Of a stretch of 15,256 bases of DNA, positions 1 to 7,502 are shown in pieces. Each line of letters begins with the position of its first letter. Positions within the stretch are counted from its first letter, which is position 1. The stretch spans positions 1 to 15,256 of the forward strand of contig JALUVB010000048.1 in NCBI GenBank assembly GCA_027021085.1. Direction: 5' to 3'. The DNA comes from a bacterium. Its GTDB lineage: Bacteria; CAIJMQ01; JAADFP01. The notes beneath the pieces are model-generated. The model did no database searches. It was not told the DNA's origin and saw only the letters and a list, made by a program, of their open reading frames with translations. A program made the position numbers and the translations under genes.

Positions 1-1026
1 AATCTCCGGTTCCACATAAATCTCTTCATTTTTACCCTCTTCCAGCATTTCCACTGCTTTTTCTGATATTAGCTTTTCGTTCTTGTATACGGAAGTAAGG
101 CTATATCCCTCTGCCCAGGGAGTATTGTGGTAACCAATCACAGCCACGTCATCAGGCATTCGCAAGTTCAAATCCTGCAAAATCTTCAACGGCGGGATAA
201 CCCATGGATCAGCAAAAGAAACAATCCCATCCGGCCTTTCCGCGGATTTGAACATCTCATAATAAGTCCTGTCAGGAATTTTCTTAGTAAAATCCAGATA
301 GGTAAATTTCCCCCCATATTCTTTCTGCGCCTGCAGGCATCCCCGGTAAAATAAATCCGAGGTCCATCCCGGCCTTATTTCAAAAGAAATTATCAGAAGA
401 TTTTTTCTACCCGCTTTTAATAAATGTCTGGCAGCAATGTATCCCCCCCGGATATAATCTGCCAGAATATAGGAGGCATTGTATCTCTGCGGGCCTTCAA
501 AACGATGGATGAATACCAGCCGGGCGGATTTATTTAGTGTACTTAGAGTTTCAAAGGGAAAGAGAGAGTAACCGTCCACTATCAAGCCAAAATACTTTTC
601 CTCCAGGAATTTTTCCAGGTGTGGTTTGATATTGTTCCTTATATCCATCAACATAGTGAAGTACCCTTTTGATTGCAGTTGTGAGGAGAGGTGCCTGGTA
701 AAAGGCGGGTGTAAACGTTCTTCCGTATCAATTACCACTCCCACGGTTCGGTGAGTCCTGAGGTTCTTGAAATCTGCTACGAAAGTACCCTTTCCCTGAA
801 TACGGTAAAGATAACCTTCATGGGTAAGCTCTTTTAAAGCCCTAACTACCGTGTTTTTGTTAACATTGAACTTTTTACTGAGCTCATTTTCCGAGGGGAT
901 GCAGGTATGAGGTGTATACCTTTTCTTCGCTATCTCGTTCAAAAGGAATTGTTTTATCTGGTAATACTTCGGAAGAGCCGGTCTTTCCAGAGTACCATTT
1001 CCCATCGCTATTTCTGCTTTATCCAT
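1..1026 (-). CDS. GntR/LacI-type transcriptional regulator, C-terminus cut by window edge
   Basis: The frame is open from the ATG at 1026 to base 1, giving 342 residues with no stop, so only the last few residues are probably missing. Residues about 20-84 form a GntR-type winged helix: the run IPSENELSKKFNVNKNTVVR followed by GYLYRIQGKGTFV matches the family signature. Residues about 94-342 resemble a LacI/GalR sugar-binding-protein fold: GYIAARHLLKAGRKNLLIIS (195-214), RPDGIVSFADP (264-274) and PDDVAVIGYHNTPWAEGYSL (291-310). This AraR-like design normally binds DNA as a dimer and releases it on binding a sugar or related ligand; the ligand here cannot be told. A consensus-like promoter and a 24-base palindrome sit just upstream, which suggests autoregulation. 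An alternative ATG at codon 8 is possible; neither start has a well-spaced Shine-Dalgarno site. The target genes are probably outside the window. Confidence 0.9.
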   Translation of the reverse strand, partial: MDKAEIAMGNGTLERPALPKYYQIKQFLLNEIAKKRYTPHTCIPSENELSKKFNVNKNTVVRALKELTHEGYLYRIQGKGTFVADFKNLRTHRTVGVVIDTEERLHPPFTRHLSSQLQSKGYFTMLMDIRNNIKPHLEKFLEEKYFGLIVDGYSLFPFETLSTLNKSARLVFIHRFEGPQRYNASYILADYIRGGYIAARHLLKAGRKNLLIISFEIRPGWTSDLFYRGCLQAQKEYGGKFTYLDFTKKIPDRTYYEMFKSAERPDGIVSFADPWVIPPLKILQDLNLRMPDDVAVIGYHNTPWAEGYSLTSVYKNEKLISEKAVEMLEEGKNEEIYVEPEI

Positions 1027-1029
1027 CCT

Positions 1030-1053
1030 ACTTAGATAGTTAACTGTCTAAGT
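1030..1053. promoter_or_regulatory. 24-bp palindromic operator, probably for the GntR/LacI regulator
   Basis: The two 12-base halves, ACTTAGATAGTT and AACTGTCTAAGT, are reverse complements except at one symmetric pair. The centre is GTTAAC. The dyad overlaps the last three bases of the predicted -10 box and covers the expected transcription start of the regulator, ending 3 bases before its ATG. A dimeric GntR-type repressor bound here would block its own promoter. The sequence and position are seen directly; the identity of the protein that binds is inference. Confidence 0.75.
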
Positions 1054-1079
1054 TTACCATGGAAAATAATCTTTGTCAA
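1051..1079 (-). promoter_or_regulatory. Sigma70-like promoter of the GntR/LacI regulator
   Basis: On the minus strand there is a perfect -35 box TTGACA (1079-1074), a 17-base spacer, and a -10 box TAAACT (1056-1051, 4 of 6 consensus bases). The predicted start of transcription is roughly 17-20 bases before the regulator ATG and lies inside the palindrome, so the untranslated leader would be very short. This separates the regulator from the ribosomal and flavoprotein transcripts. Confidence 0.72.
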
Positions 1080-1133
1080 GAGATTTGAACTACCATGCCG
1101 GATAAATTTAAAAGGAACTTGCAGTATCGGAGT

Positions 1134-2321
1134 TTAATTATTGACTTTTTGCTGTTTTAACTGCTTTATAAGGGCAGGTACAACCTCCAGGAGGTCACCT
1201 ACTATACCATAAGTAGCCACCTGGAATATAGGAGCTTCAGGGTCTTTGTTGATAGCTACTATTATATCGGAAGACCTCATGCCCACTAAGTGTTGAATAG
1301 CGCCTGAAATACCCACGGCAATGTAAAGCTTGGGCTGAACTGTTTTCCCGGTCTGCCCCACCTGATGATAAGAAGGAATCCAGCCTGCGTCAACAGTAGC
1401 CCGGGAAGCCCCTACGGCTCCTCCCAGGAGATGTGCAAGCTCTCTGATCAGGGAAAAGTTTTCTGGTTTTCCCAACCCTCTTCCCCCGGAGACAATGATT
1501 TCTGCTTCCTGCAGGTCAACAGTTTCCTCTTCTTCCTTTATTATCCCCTTGAATTCTGTCAGCTTGTCTTCTTTGGAAAGGGCGGGGACAATTTTCTCCA
1601 GTTTCGCTTTTCTCCCCGTAGAAGGCTCCGGCTTTTTCATCACATGGGGTCTGACCGTAGCCATCTGGGGGCGATGATAGGGAGTCAAGATAGTAGCCAT
1701 TATGTTACCGCCAAAAGCCGGCCTGGTCTGGAGAAGCACCCGCTTTTCCAGGTCAACGTCCAGCTCGGTACAGTCAGCGGTAAGCCCGGTCTTTAAGCGG
1801 GCGGCTACGCGCGGCGCAAGAGCCCTGCCCCAGCTTGTAGCTCCCACCAGAAATACTTCGGGCATTTTTTCCGCAGCCAGCTCGGCTATGGCCCGGGTAT
1901 AATAACCTATTTCCCGGGTCTGCAGTAAATCGCTCTGTATTTCATATACTCTATCTGCTCCGTATTCTCCCAGTAAGCTGGCTATTTCCTCCCCTTTACC
2001 TATCCACACTACGGAAAGTTCCACGCCGAGTTTATCAGCAAGCTTCCTGCCTATACCCAGAAGCTCCAGGGTAACGGGATGTACAGCAGAATCTTTCTTC
2101 TCCCCGTAAACCCAGACTCCGCGGTAAAGACTATCTTTTCTTGCCTCTTTTATTTCTATTTCTATGGCATCAAACTTGCAGGCTTCCACGCATATTCCAC
2201 AGAGGTTGCAATGTGGCAACAGTACCACCTTTTTATCTTCTAATCTAAGCGCATTTATCGGGCAAACTTTCACACATTTACCACAACCTGTGCATTTATC
2301 AAGAATAATTTTCAGTCCCAT
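1134..2321 (-). CDS. etfA: Electron-transfer flavoprotein alpha subunit with N-terminal 2x[4Fe-4S] ferredoxin domain
   Basis: The 395-residue protein starts with a ferredoxin domain holding two four-cysteine clusters: Cys10, 13, 16, 20 (CTGCGKCVKVCP) and Cys38, 41, 44, 48 (CNLCGICVEACK). Residues about 65-255 form the EtfA/FixB N-terminal domain, with TRPAFGGNIMATI near 199-211. Residues 278-395 are the FAD-binding domain: SGGRG (278), GASRATVDAGW (304-314), HQVGQTGKTV (319-328), GISGAIQH (337-344) and INKDPEAPIF (357-366). Ferredoxin-fused EtfA is known from anaerobes, where EtfAB pairs pass electrons between NADH, ferredoxin and acyl-CoA or lactate dehydrogenases, in some cases by flavin-based bifurcation. 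The partner EtfB is normally the gene just before EtfA; here rplQ lies there and a regulator follows, so the partner must be elsewhere. The usual VADYGIVGD is VATYGIVGD at 368-376. No Shine-Dalgarno site precedes the ATG. Bifurcation itself cannot be judged from this gene alone. Confidence 0.93.
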   Translation of the reverse strand: MGLKIILDKCTGCGKCVKVCPINALRLEDKKVVLLPHCNLCGICVEACKFDAIEIEIKEARKDSLYRGVWVYGEKKDSAVHPVTLELLGIGRKLADKLGVELSVVWIGKGEEIASLLGEYGADRVYEIQSDLLQTREIGYYTRAIAELAAEKMPEVFLVGATSWGRALAPRVAARLKTGLTADCTELDVDLEKRVLLQTRPAFGGNIMATILTPYHRPQMATVRPHVMKKPEPSTGRKAKLEKIVPALSKEDKLTEFKGIIKEEEETVDLQEAEIIVSGGRGLGKPENFSLIRELAHLLGGAVGASRATVDAGWIPSYHQVGQTGKTVQPKLYIAVGISGAIQHLVGMRSSDIIVAINKDPEAPIFQVATYGIVGDLLEVVPALIKQLKQQKVNN

Positions 2322-2330
2322 GATTTTTAA

Positions 2331-2359
2331 ATTTTATCAGGCACAGAACAGCCAGGTAA
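2331..2359 (-). promoter_or_regulatory. Possible promoter of the flavoprotein gene
   Basis: Minus strand: a -10 like box TAAAAT (2336-2331, 5 of 6 consensus bases) lies 17 bases after a weak -35 like box TTACCT (2359-2354, 3 of 6). The -10 ends 9 bases before the etfA ATG, so a transcript from here would have almost no leader, which would agree with the missing Shine-Dalgarno site. The -35 falls inside the hairpin arm. This rests on sequence matching only. Confidence 0.35.
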
Positions 2360-2377
2360 TGAAGTTACCTGACTATC
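2347..2377 (-). terminator. Hairpin after rplQ, candidate weak terminator or RNA processing site
   Basis: A perfect 7-base inverted repeat (CAGGTAA, 5-base loop CTTCA, TTACCTG) sits 12 bases after the rplQ stop. In RNA the stem can extend to 13 pairs, including three G-U pairs. It is followed on the minus strand by GCTGTTCTGTG-type sequence, which has only scattered Us and not a true U-run, so it is at best a weak intrinsic terminator. It marks the end of the ribosomal gene block and could lower read-through into etfA or protect the 3' end of the mRNA. Confidence 0.45.
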
Positions 2378-2382
2378 ATCAT

Positions 2383-2763
2383 TTATTTGCCTTTTCCCTT
2401 CTCTGCAACTTCCTTAATCAACTCTACCTGCGAAATCATTGCACCGTCACCCTTCCTGTGCCCCAGGCGCACCATGCGCACATGTCCTCCTACCCGGGAA
2501 GAAAGCGCAGGTAGTAATTCGCCAAAGAATTTTTTATATACTTCTTTATTGGTAATATACCTGGCCACCTGTCTCCGTGCATGGAGGTCACCGCTCTTGG
2601 CTGCTTCTATCAACTTATCTGCCAGACTGACCAGTGCCTTTGCCTTTGCCTCTGTAGTCTTTATTTTTTCTTTATCCAATAAGCTGGTAAATAGATTCTT
2701 AAGCATCAGCCTGCGATGCTGGAAATCTCTGCCTAATTTCCTCACTTTTCTACGATGCCGCAT
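2383..2763 (-). CDS. rplQ: 50S ribosomal protein L17
   Basis: The 126 residues open with the family signature MRHRRKVRKLGRDFQHRRLM and LKNLFTSLL, followed by the helix that carries TTEAKAKALVSLADKLI. The C-terminal half has the conserved GHVRMVRLGHRKGDGA stretch. Length is normal for a bacterial L17. The protein binds 23S rRNA near the peptide exit tunnel side of the large subunit. It is the last ribosomal gene of the cluster, 10 bases after rpoA, which is its standard position. The lysine-rich end (AEKGKGK) is ordinary for the family. Confidence 0.98.
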   Translation of the reverse strand: MRHRRKVRKLGRDFQHRRLMLKNLFTSLLDKEKIKTTEAKAKALVSLADKLIEAAKSGDLHARRQVARYITNKEVYKKFFGELLPALSSRVGGHVRMVRLGHRKGDGAMISQVELIKEVAEKGKGK

Positions 2764-2773
2764 AATAGACTCC

Positions 2774-3721
2774 TTACTTTTTCAGCGATAGGTTGAGCCC
2801 CTTTAAAAGCCTTTCTATCTCTTCCAAAGATTTCTTGCCAAAATTCTTTTGCTCCATAAGTTCCTTGTCTTTCTTTTTTATCAAATCGCCCACAGTGTAT
2901 ATTTCCTGGGCATGGAGCGTGTTGATTACTCTTTCCGAAAGGTTAAATTCATCAATGTTTTTCTCGAGTATTTCTTTTTGTACCGCTGACTCCTCTTCTA
3001 CCACAGACTTATCTGTTTTCTGCACTGCTTTTTCCCCTACAAGGAAACGGAAGTGATTCACCAGGATTTCCACTGCTTTCTTCAGGGATTCCTGAGGTGT
3101 TATCACTCCGTTTGTCCATATCTCCATTATTAATTTCTCGTAATCAGTAACCTCTCCTACCCGGGTATTTTCCATACTGTAACTTACTTTTTTAACCGGA
3201 GAAAATACTGCATCCAGAAAGATAACCCCAATAGGCGTATCTTCTTTCTCTTTTGTTCTCTCATGGAGGGAAAAGCCTTTACCCCATTCTGCTGACAGTT
3301 CTGCCTTGAATTTACCGCCTGAGGATAAAGTAGCAATATGAAGATGCGGGTTAAGGATCTCCACGTTTTCACTGCCCTTGATATCATTAGCTCTTACTTC
3401 GCCTTCTTCGTCTACATCAATGGTAAGCGTTTCTGAATTAGGCACATGTAATTTTATTATTACATGCTTTAGGTTATTGATAATTTCCGGGATATCTTCC
3501 TTCACTCCCTGGAGAGTAGAGAATTCATGTTGCGCACCCTCTATTTTTACCTGAGTAATCGCGCATCCCGGGATAGAAGAAAGGAGAACCCGCCTGAGAG
3601 CATTCCCTACAGTAGTTGCGTAACCTCTTTCCAGAGGCTCTAATACAAATTTCCCATAAATAGCTGTTAATTTTTCCCAGTTGAATCTTTCCGGCATAAC
3701 AAAATCTATCTCTTTAAGCAT
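2774..3721 (-). CDS. rpoA: DNA-directed RNA polymerase subunit alpha
   Basis: The 315 residues form the usual two-domain alpha subunit. The N-terminal domain (about 1-230) holds GNALRRVLLSSIPG, the dimerisation and beta-binding region, and starts the assembly of core polymerase. A charged linker near 235-250 leads to the C-terminal domain (about 255-315) with TVGDLIKKK and NFGKKSLEEIERLL. By alignment with E. coli, the DNA-contacting Arg265 and Asn268 are kept within LSERVINTL, so binding to UP elements and activators is expected. A strong ribosome site (GGGGGA) precedes the ATG. The gene lies between rpsD (30 bases, one of the larger gaps in the ribosomal block) and rplQ (10 bases), as in the classical alpha operon. 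Confidence 0.98.
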   Translation of the reverse strand: MLKEIDFVMPERFNWEKLTAIYGKFVLEPLERGYATTVGNALRRVLLSSIPGCAITQVKIEGAQHEFSTLQGVKEDIPEIINNLKHVIIKLHVPNSETLTIDVDEEGEVRANDIKGSENVEILNPHLHIATLSSGGKFKAELSAEWGKGFSLHERTKEKEDTPIGVIFLDAVFSPVKKVSYSMENTRVGEVTDYEKLIMEIWTNGVITPQESLKKAVEILVNHFRFLVGEKAVQKTDKSVVEEESAVQKEILEKNIDEFNLSERVINTLHAQEIYTVGDLIKKKDKELMEQKNFGKKSLEEIERLLKGLNLSLKK

Positions 3722-3751
3722 ATTTTCCCCCTTTAAAGGTATTTAACTAAA

Positions 3752-4375
3752 TTATCGAGAGTACAATTCCACTACCATATGCTCTTCCACAGGAATGTCT
3801 ATTTCCTCCCTGAGAGGGAAGCGCAAAACTTTACCCACAAATTTTTCCATATCCATTTCTAACCAGACAGGCACTGTACGCGTAGGAACTCTTTCTAATA
3901 TCTCTTTTATTTTATCCTGTTTACTCTTCTTCACTTCTATTACATCTCCCTCCTTAACCACGTAAGAAGGTATGTTGAGTATCTTTCCGTTCACCAGGAA
4001 AAAACCATGAGTAATTAACTGCCTCGCTTCTTTACGGCTGGACGCCATTCCCATACGATAGACTATATTGTCAAATCTTCTTTCCAATAGGATAAGGAAT
4101 ATTTCCCCCGTAACTCCCTTTCTCCTGGCGGCTTCCCCGAACAAGCGACGAAATTGTTTCTCTCGCATCCCGTAGATTCTTTTCAGTTTCTGCTTTTCCC
4201 TCAGCCGCACACCGTAATCGGATAGCTTTCTAAAGCGGTCTCCCTGCACGCCCGGAGTCCTGTTGCCCCGATTTTCCAGGGCACATTTGGGAGTATCACA
4301 ACGAGTACCCTTAAGATATAACTTTCCCCCTTCTCTTCTACACAATCTGCATGAAGCACCAATATATCTGCCCAT
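3752..4375 (-). CDS. rpsD: 30S ribosomal protein S4, zinc-binding type
   Basis: The 207-residue protein is an early 16S rRNA binder that nucleates small-subunit assembly and forms part of the mRNA entry site. Its N-terminus has Cys9, Cys12, Cys26 and Cys31, the same positions as the zinc-binding S4 of Thermus. The S4 RNA-binding domain follows: RRFDNIVYRMGMASSRKEAR, then QLITHGFFLVNG, where S4 meets the 16S rRNA. It starts 2 bases after rpsK stops. In E. coli S4 represses the alpha operon by binding a leader before rpsM; here only 12 bases separate rpmJ from rpsM, so such a leader would have to be in coding sequence or absent. Confidence 0.98.
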   Translation of the reverse strand: MGRYIGASCRLCRREGGKLYLKGTRCDTPKCALENRGNRTPGVQGDRFRKLSDYGVRLREKQKLKRIYGMREKQFRRLFGEAARRKGVTGEIFLILLERRFDNIVYRMGMASSRKEARQLITHGFFLVNGKILNIPSYVVKEGDVIEVKKSKQDKIKEILERVPTRTVPVWLEMDMEKFVGKVLRFPLREEIDIPVEEHMVVELYSR

Positions 4376-4377
4376 CT

Positions 4378-4767
4378 TTATACCCTTCTTCTCTTCGGTG
4401 GCCTACACCCATTATGGGGTATAGGAGTAACATCTCTAATCATTATCACGTTCAGCCCTGCCGTCTGAAGTGAGCGAATGGCGGCTTCCCTGCCTGCTCC
4501 AGGGCCTTTTACTCTCGCCTCTACTTCTTTCATCCCGTATTCCTGTGCCTTCTTGGCCACTTGCTTCGCCGCCAAGGAAGCAGCAAAAGGAGTGCTCTTG
4601 CGAGTCCCTGAATAACCCACAGTCCCTCCTGTTGCCCAGCACAATACGTTCCCCTCAGGGTCTGTAATGGTGATAATTGTATTATTAAAAGTGGCCTTTA
4701 TACGAGCAACACCCCTGGGGACACTCCGGGTAATCTTTTTTTTCTTACCTCTTTTTCTCCGTGCCAT
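4378..4767 (-). CDS. rpsK: 30S ribosomal protein S11
   Basis: The 129 residues match uS11 throughout: [20 protein letters not shown], then [27 protein letters not shown] and [20 protein letters not shown], ending in the conserved [18 protein letters not shown] tail. S11 sits on the platform of the small subunit and touches the E-site mRNA. A textbook ribosome binding site (AGGAGGAG) lies just before the ATG. The lysine-rich start is encoded by an eight-base A run, without any disturbance of the frame. Order rpsM-rpsK-rpsD is standard. Confidence 0.98.
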   Translation of the reverse strand: MARRKRGKKKKITRSVPRGVARIKATFNNTIITITDPEGNVLCWATGGTVGYSGTRKSTPFAASLAAKQVAKKAQEYGMKEVEARVKGPGAGREAAIRSLQTAGLNVIMIRDVTPIPHNGCRPPKRRRV

Positions 4768-4780
4768 TTCTCCTCCTAAA

Positions 4781-5185
4781 TTATTTACTTGGCTTTTTTG
4801 CCATCATTTCCTTGACTTTTTTCCTCAATATTCCCACTGTCTTCTTAGGTCCTTTCCTGGTACGGGCATTACAGCGTGTCCTTTGCCCCCTGACAGGCAA
4901 TCCTACCCTATGGCGGATACCCCTGTAGCAATTTATATCTATAAGTCTTTTAATATTCTGCGATATCTCCTGCCTCAAAGCCCCCTCTACCTTATAATTA
5001 TTCTGAAGCATAGAGACTATGCTGGAAATCTCTTCGGGAGTCAGCTCTTTTATCTTCTTTTGATAATCTATCCCTGTGTCTTCCAGAATTTTTAAAACAG
5101 AAGAGTGCCCAACTCCGTAAATGTAAGTCAAGCCTATGTCCACTCTTTTATTATCCGGTATTTCCACCCCCAGAATTCTGGCCAT
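4781..5185 (-). CDS. rpsM: 30S ribosomal protein S13
   Basis: The 134 residues begin [20 protein letters not shown] and YIYGVG, typical of uS13, and carry the C-terminal [16 protein letters not shown] and NARTRKG motifs of the tail that reaches toward the P-site tRNA. S13 sits in the head of the small subunit and makes intersubunit bridges with the large subunit. The protein is slightly longer than the usual 118-126 residues because of a basic end ([13 protein letters not shown]). The start is supported by a strong ribosome site, GGGAGG, directly after the rpmJ stop codon. Confidence 0.98.
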   Translation of the reverse strand: MARILGVEIPDNKRVDIGLTYIYGVGHSSVLKILEDTGIDYQKKIKELTPEEISSIVSMLQNNYKVEGALRQEISQNIKRLIDINCYRGIRHRVGLPVRGQRTRCNARTRKGPKKTVGILRKKVKEMMAKKPSK

Positions 5186-5197
5186 TTCTATTCCTCC

Positions 5198-5311
5198 CTA
5201 TTTCTGCCTTTGTTTATGCTTGGAATTCTCACAGATTACTCTTACTATTCTTTTTCTCTTTATAACCTTACATTTACCGCAGATCTTCTTTACTGATGCT
5301 CTAACTTTCAT
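5198..5311 (-). CDS. rpmJ: 50S ribosomal protein L36, zinc type
   Basis: A 37-residue gene read directly from the gap between infA and rpsM. It begins [20 protein letters not shown] and has Cys11, Cys14, Cys27 and His32, the CCCH zinc site of the ordinary (C+) L36. The last residues are KHKQRQK before TAG. L36 is the smallest large-subunit protein and fits into 23S rRNA at a late assembly step. The place, 9 bases after infA and 12 before rpsM, is its usual position. Because the cysteines are complete, the cell has the zinc-dependent form; whether a zinc-free paralogue exists elsewhere is not visible. Confidence 0.97.
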   Translation of the reverse strand: MKVRASVKKICGKCKVIKRKRIVRVICENSKHKQRQK

Positions 5312-5320
5312 AACAAACCT

Positions 5321-5539
5321 CTATTTATAACGATAAACTATTCTCCCCCGGGAAAGGTCGTAAGGAGATAATTCTACCATTACTGTGTCTCCAGGTAAAA
5401 TCCTTATAAAATGCACCCTCATTTTCCCGGAGACATGAGCAAGGACCCTGTGTCCATTCTCCAGCTCCACTCTAAATACAGCGTTGGGTAATGCTTCTAT
5501 CACTTTTCCCTTCCACTCAATTTTTTCTTTTTTTGCCAT
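5321..5539 (-). CDS. infA: Translation initiation factor IF-1
   Basis: From the ATG at 5539 the protein has 72 residues, the standard length, beginning [20 protein letters not shown] and containing [20 protein letters not shown], the OB-fold RNA-binding surface, and ending [17 protein letters not shown]-1 blocks the A site during initiation together with IF-2 and IF-3. An in-frame TTG three codons upstream would add MGK, but the ATG gives the family N-terminus and length. The start lies within adk, giving a 23-base overlap, and GGGGA just ahead serves as a closely spaced ribosome site. The map gene often found between adk and infA is missing here. Confidence 0.97.
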   Translation of the reverse strand: MAKKEKIEWKGKVIEALPNAVFRVELENGHRVLAHVSGKMRVHFIRILPGDTVMVELSPYDLSRGRIVYRYK

Positions 5540-6161
5540 CTTCCCCAAGAACTTCTATCAGTTTTCTATAAGTCTCTTCCGCTTCCGCGTTAGCATCCAC
5601 TTCCTTTAATTTCGACCTTTCGGCATAATAGCCTATTAACTCTTCACTTTCCTTTCTATAAACTTCTAATCTTTTCTTTATTACCTCTTCCCTATCATCC
5701 TCTCGCTGAAAAAGCGCCCCCCCACATACATCACATACCCCCTCCTTCTTGGGAGGCATATTCACAAGGTGGTATATCTTACCACATTTGGAACATATTC
5801 TTCTACCGGAAAGACGGGAAATTACTATCGCATCCTTAACCTTAAGGCTTATTGCTGTATCTGCATCTATATTATTTTCCTCCAGCATTTTGGCCTGGCT
5901 TATATTGCGGGGGAATCCATCCAGCACAAAACTGCCATTCGGGTTGAGATTCTTTTTTAAGACCTCTACCACTAAAGAATCCGGGACAAGAAGGCCTTTC
6001 TCCATAAATTTTTTCGCTTTTGCTCCCAGGGCTGTATTTTCTTTTACTTCCTTCCGTAAAAGGTCTCCCGTGGAAATATGGGAAAAACCTTTCCTTTCCT
6101 CCAGCAACTTGGCTAAAGTACCTTTGCCAGCCCCGGGAGGTCCCAATAAAATAATTTTCAT
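5517..6161 (-). CDS. adk: Adenylate kinase, zinc-lid type
   Basis: The 214 residues catalyse ATP + AMP to 2 ADP in the cytoplasm, keeping the adenylate pool in balance. Visible motifs are the P-loop GPPGAGKGT (7-15), the AMP-binding stretch with FVLDGFPRN (78-86), and the lid domain with Cys123, Cys126, Cys143 and Cys146 forming a structural zinc site. DDREEV (155-160) and RLEVYRKE follow. The long-lid length is typical of bacteria; zinc lids are common in Gram-positive and many anaerobic or thermophilic groups. It starts 24 bases after secY with TTGGAG as ribosome site. Its last codons overlap infA. Confidence 0.98.
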   Translation of the reverse strand: MKIILLGPPGAGKGTLAKLLEERKGFSHISTGDLLRKEVKENTALGAKAKKFMEKGLLVPDSLVVEVLKKNLNPNGSFVLDGFPRNISQAKMLEENNIDADTAISLKVKDAIVISRLSGRRICSKCGKIYHLVNMPPKKEGVCDVCGGALFQREDDREEVIKKRLEVYRKESEELIGYYAERSKLKEVDANAEAEETYRKLIEVLGEDGKKRKN

Positions 6162-6185
6162 AGTATCTCCAAACTGTTGAATTCC

Positions 6186-7502
6186 CTAGTATCTGCTTCG
6201 CAGTTTACCCTTGGAAAGAAATCCTTCGTACTGGCGCATAATCAAGTGGGATTCTATTTGTTGCAGGGTATCCAGGGCAACACCCACCACAATCAAAAGG
6301 GAAGTTCCTCCAAAATAGAAAGGAACATTTAGCCATTTGATTAAAAGTGTGGGTAGCAAGGCTATCCCTGCCAGGAAAAGGCCGCCGGGTAAAGCTATCC
6401 TGGTCATAATTTTATCCAGGTAATCAGCCGTAGCCTTTCCGGGCCTTATCCCCGGAATAAATCCACCGTATTTCTTGATATTATCCGATATTTCCTTGGG
6501 ATTGAAAGTAATAGCCGTGTAGAAGTAGGTGAAGAAAATAATAAGAAGCGCATAGAGTGTCATTCCTACCGGATTATAAGTAGAAAAATAGGTGGCGAAA
6601 TTCTTAAATGCAGGGTTATTTGCCCCCAGGAAGGTGGCAATAGTTTGGGGAAATTGCAGGATAGACATGGCAAAAATCACGGGGATGACCCCTGCCTGGT
6701 TTACTTTTAAGGGGAGGTAGGTGCTCTGTCCTCCGTATACTCTCCTGCCTATCACCCTCCTGGCATACTGTACCGGAATTTTCCTCTGCCCCAGGGTGAT
6801 TAACACCACCCCGGCTACCACAAATACCATGAATCCCAGGATAAGAAGAAAAGCAAACATATGAATTTGTCTATTCTGGATAAGGGCTATAGTTCTGATT
6901 AAATCTCCCGGAGCTCTGGCAATTATCCCGGCAAATATGATAAGCGATATCCCATTTCCAATCCCCTTCTCTGTTATCTGCTCCCCCAGCCACATAATGA
7001 AAGATGTTCCCGCTGTTACTGTAATAATGGTAAGCAACCTGAAACTCCAGCCGGGAAAAGGAACAATCAACCTTCCCTGGAAGTTTGCCGGATTTTCTAA
7101 CCATATAGCAATGCCAAGAGACTGGAACAAGGCAATAAAAACAGTGGCAATACGCGTATACTGCACTATTTTCTTTCTTCCTTCCTCACCTTCCTTGTGT
7201 AATTTTTCCAGTGCAGGGACCACGGGAATAAGAAGCTGCAGGATTATGGAGGCAGTAATATAAGGCATGATGCCCAGGGCAAAGATAGAGAGTCTGCGGA
7301 GAGCCCCACCTGCAAACAGGTCTACCATGCCAAAGATAGTACCCTGCATCTGCTGGAAAAAATCAGAGAGCGCCCTGGAATCTATTCCCGGCACCGGTAC
7401 ATGGGCACCTATCCGGTAAATGGCTAAGAGCCCCAGAGTGATAAATATACGTTTCTTCAGCTCTGGGATTTTAAAGATATCCCGAAAGGCATCAAGAATC
7501 AT
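6186..7502 (-). CDS. secY: Protein translocase subunit SecY
   Basis: The 438-residue protein is the channel of the Sec translocase in the inner membrane; SecE and SecG are its partners, coded elsewhere. Ten hydrophobic segments can be seen at about 18-35, 72-92, 115-134, 152-172, 183-197, 216-238, 270-290, 312-333, 368-387 and 398-412. Between the first two lies the plug region (about 55-66). Typical motifs include ITEKGIGNGISLIIFAGI and the cytoplasmic loop FNPKEISDNIKKYGGFIPGI continuing RPGKATADYL, the SecA/ribosome contact loop with its conserved Arg. The start overlaps the rplO stop by 4 bases (ATGA), so translation is likely coupled. This is the standard spc-operon position. Confidence 0.98.
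   Translation of the reverse strand: MILDAFRDIFKIPELKKRIFITLGLLAIYRIGAHVPVPGIDSRALSDFFQQMQGTIFGMVDLFAGGALRRLSIFALGIMPYITASIILQLLIPVVPALEKLHKEGEEGRKKIVQYTRIATVFIALFQSLGIAIWLENPANFQGRLIVPFPGWSFRLLTIITVTAGTSFIMWLGEQITEKGIGNGISLIIFAGIIARAPGDLIRTIALIQNRQIHMFAFLLILGFMVFVVAGVVLITLGQRKIPVQYARRVIGRRVYGGQSTYLPLKVNQAGVIPVIFAMSILQFPQTIATFLGANNPAFKNFATYFSTYNPVGMTLYALLIIFFTYFYTAITFNPKEISDNIKKYGGFIPGIRPGKATADYLDKIMTRIALPGGLFLAGIALLPTLLIKWLNVPFYFGGTSLLIVVGVALDTLQQIESHLIMRQYEGFLSKGKLRSRY

Noticed and set aside
127-354. Plus-strand open frame opposite the regulator gene
   Set aside because: It lies opposite a well-supported GntR/LacI coding frame, and its translation has no recognisable family features.
1027-1133. 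Terminator after etfA
   Set aside because: No stem followed by a U-run is visible in this gap apart from the operator palindrome, which overlaps a promoter and is better explained as a protein-binding site.
4732-4745. Eight-base A run on the coding strand of rpsK as a possible slippage or frameshift site
   Set aside because: It encodes a normal lysine-rich N-terminus in frame, with intact S11 on both sides.
5540-5548. TTG start for infA that would add MGK
   Set aside because: The ATG at 5539 gives the usual MAK start and the usual 72 residues; the TTG adds nothing known in the family.
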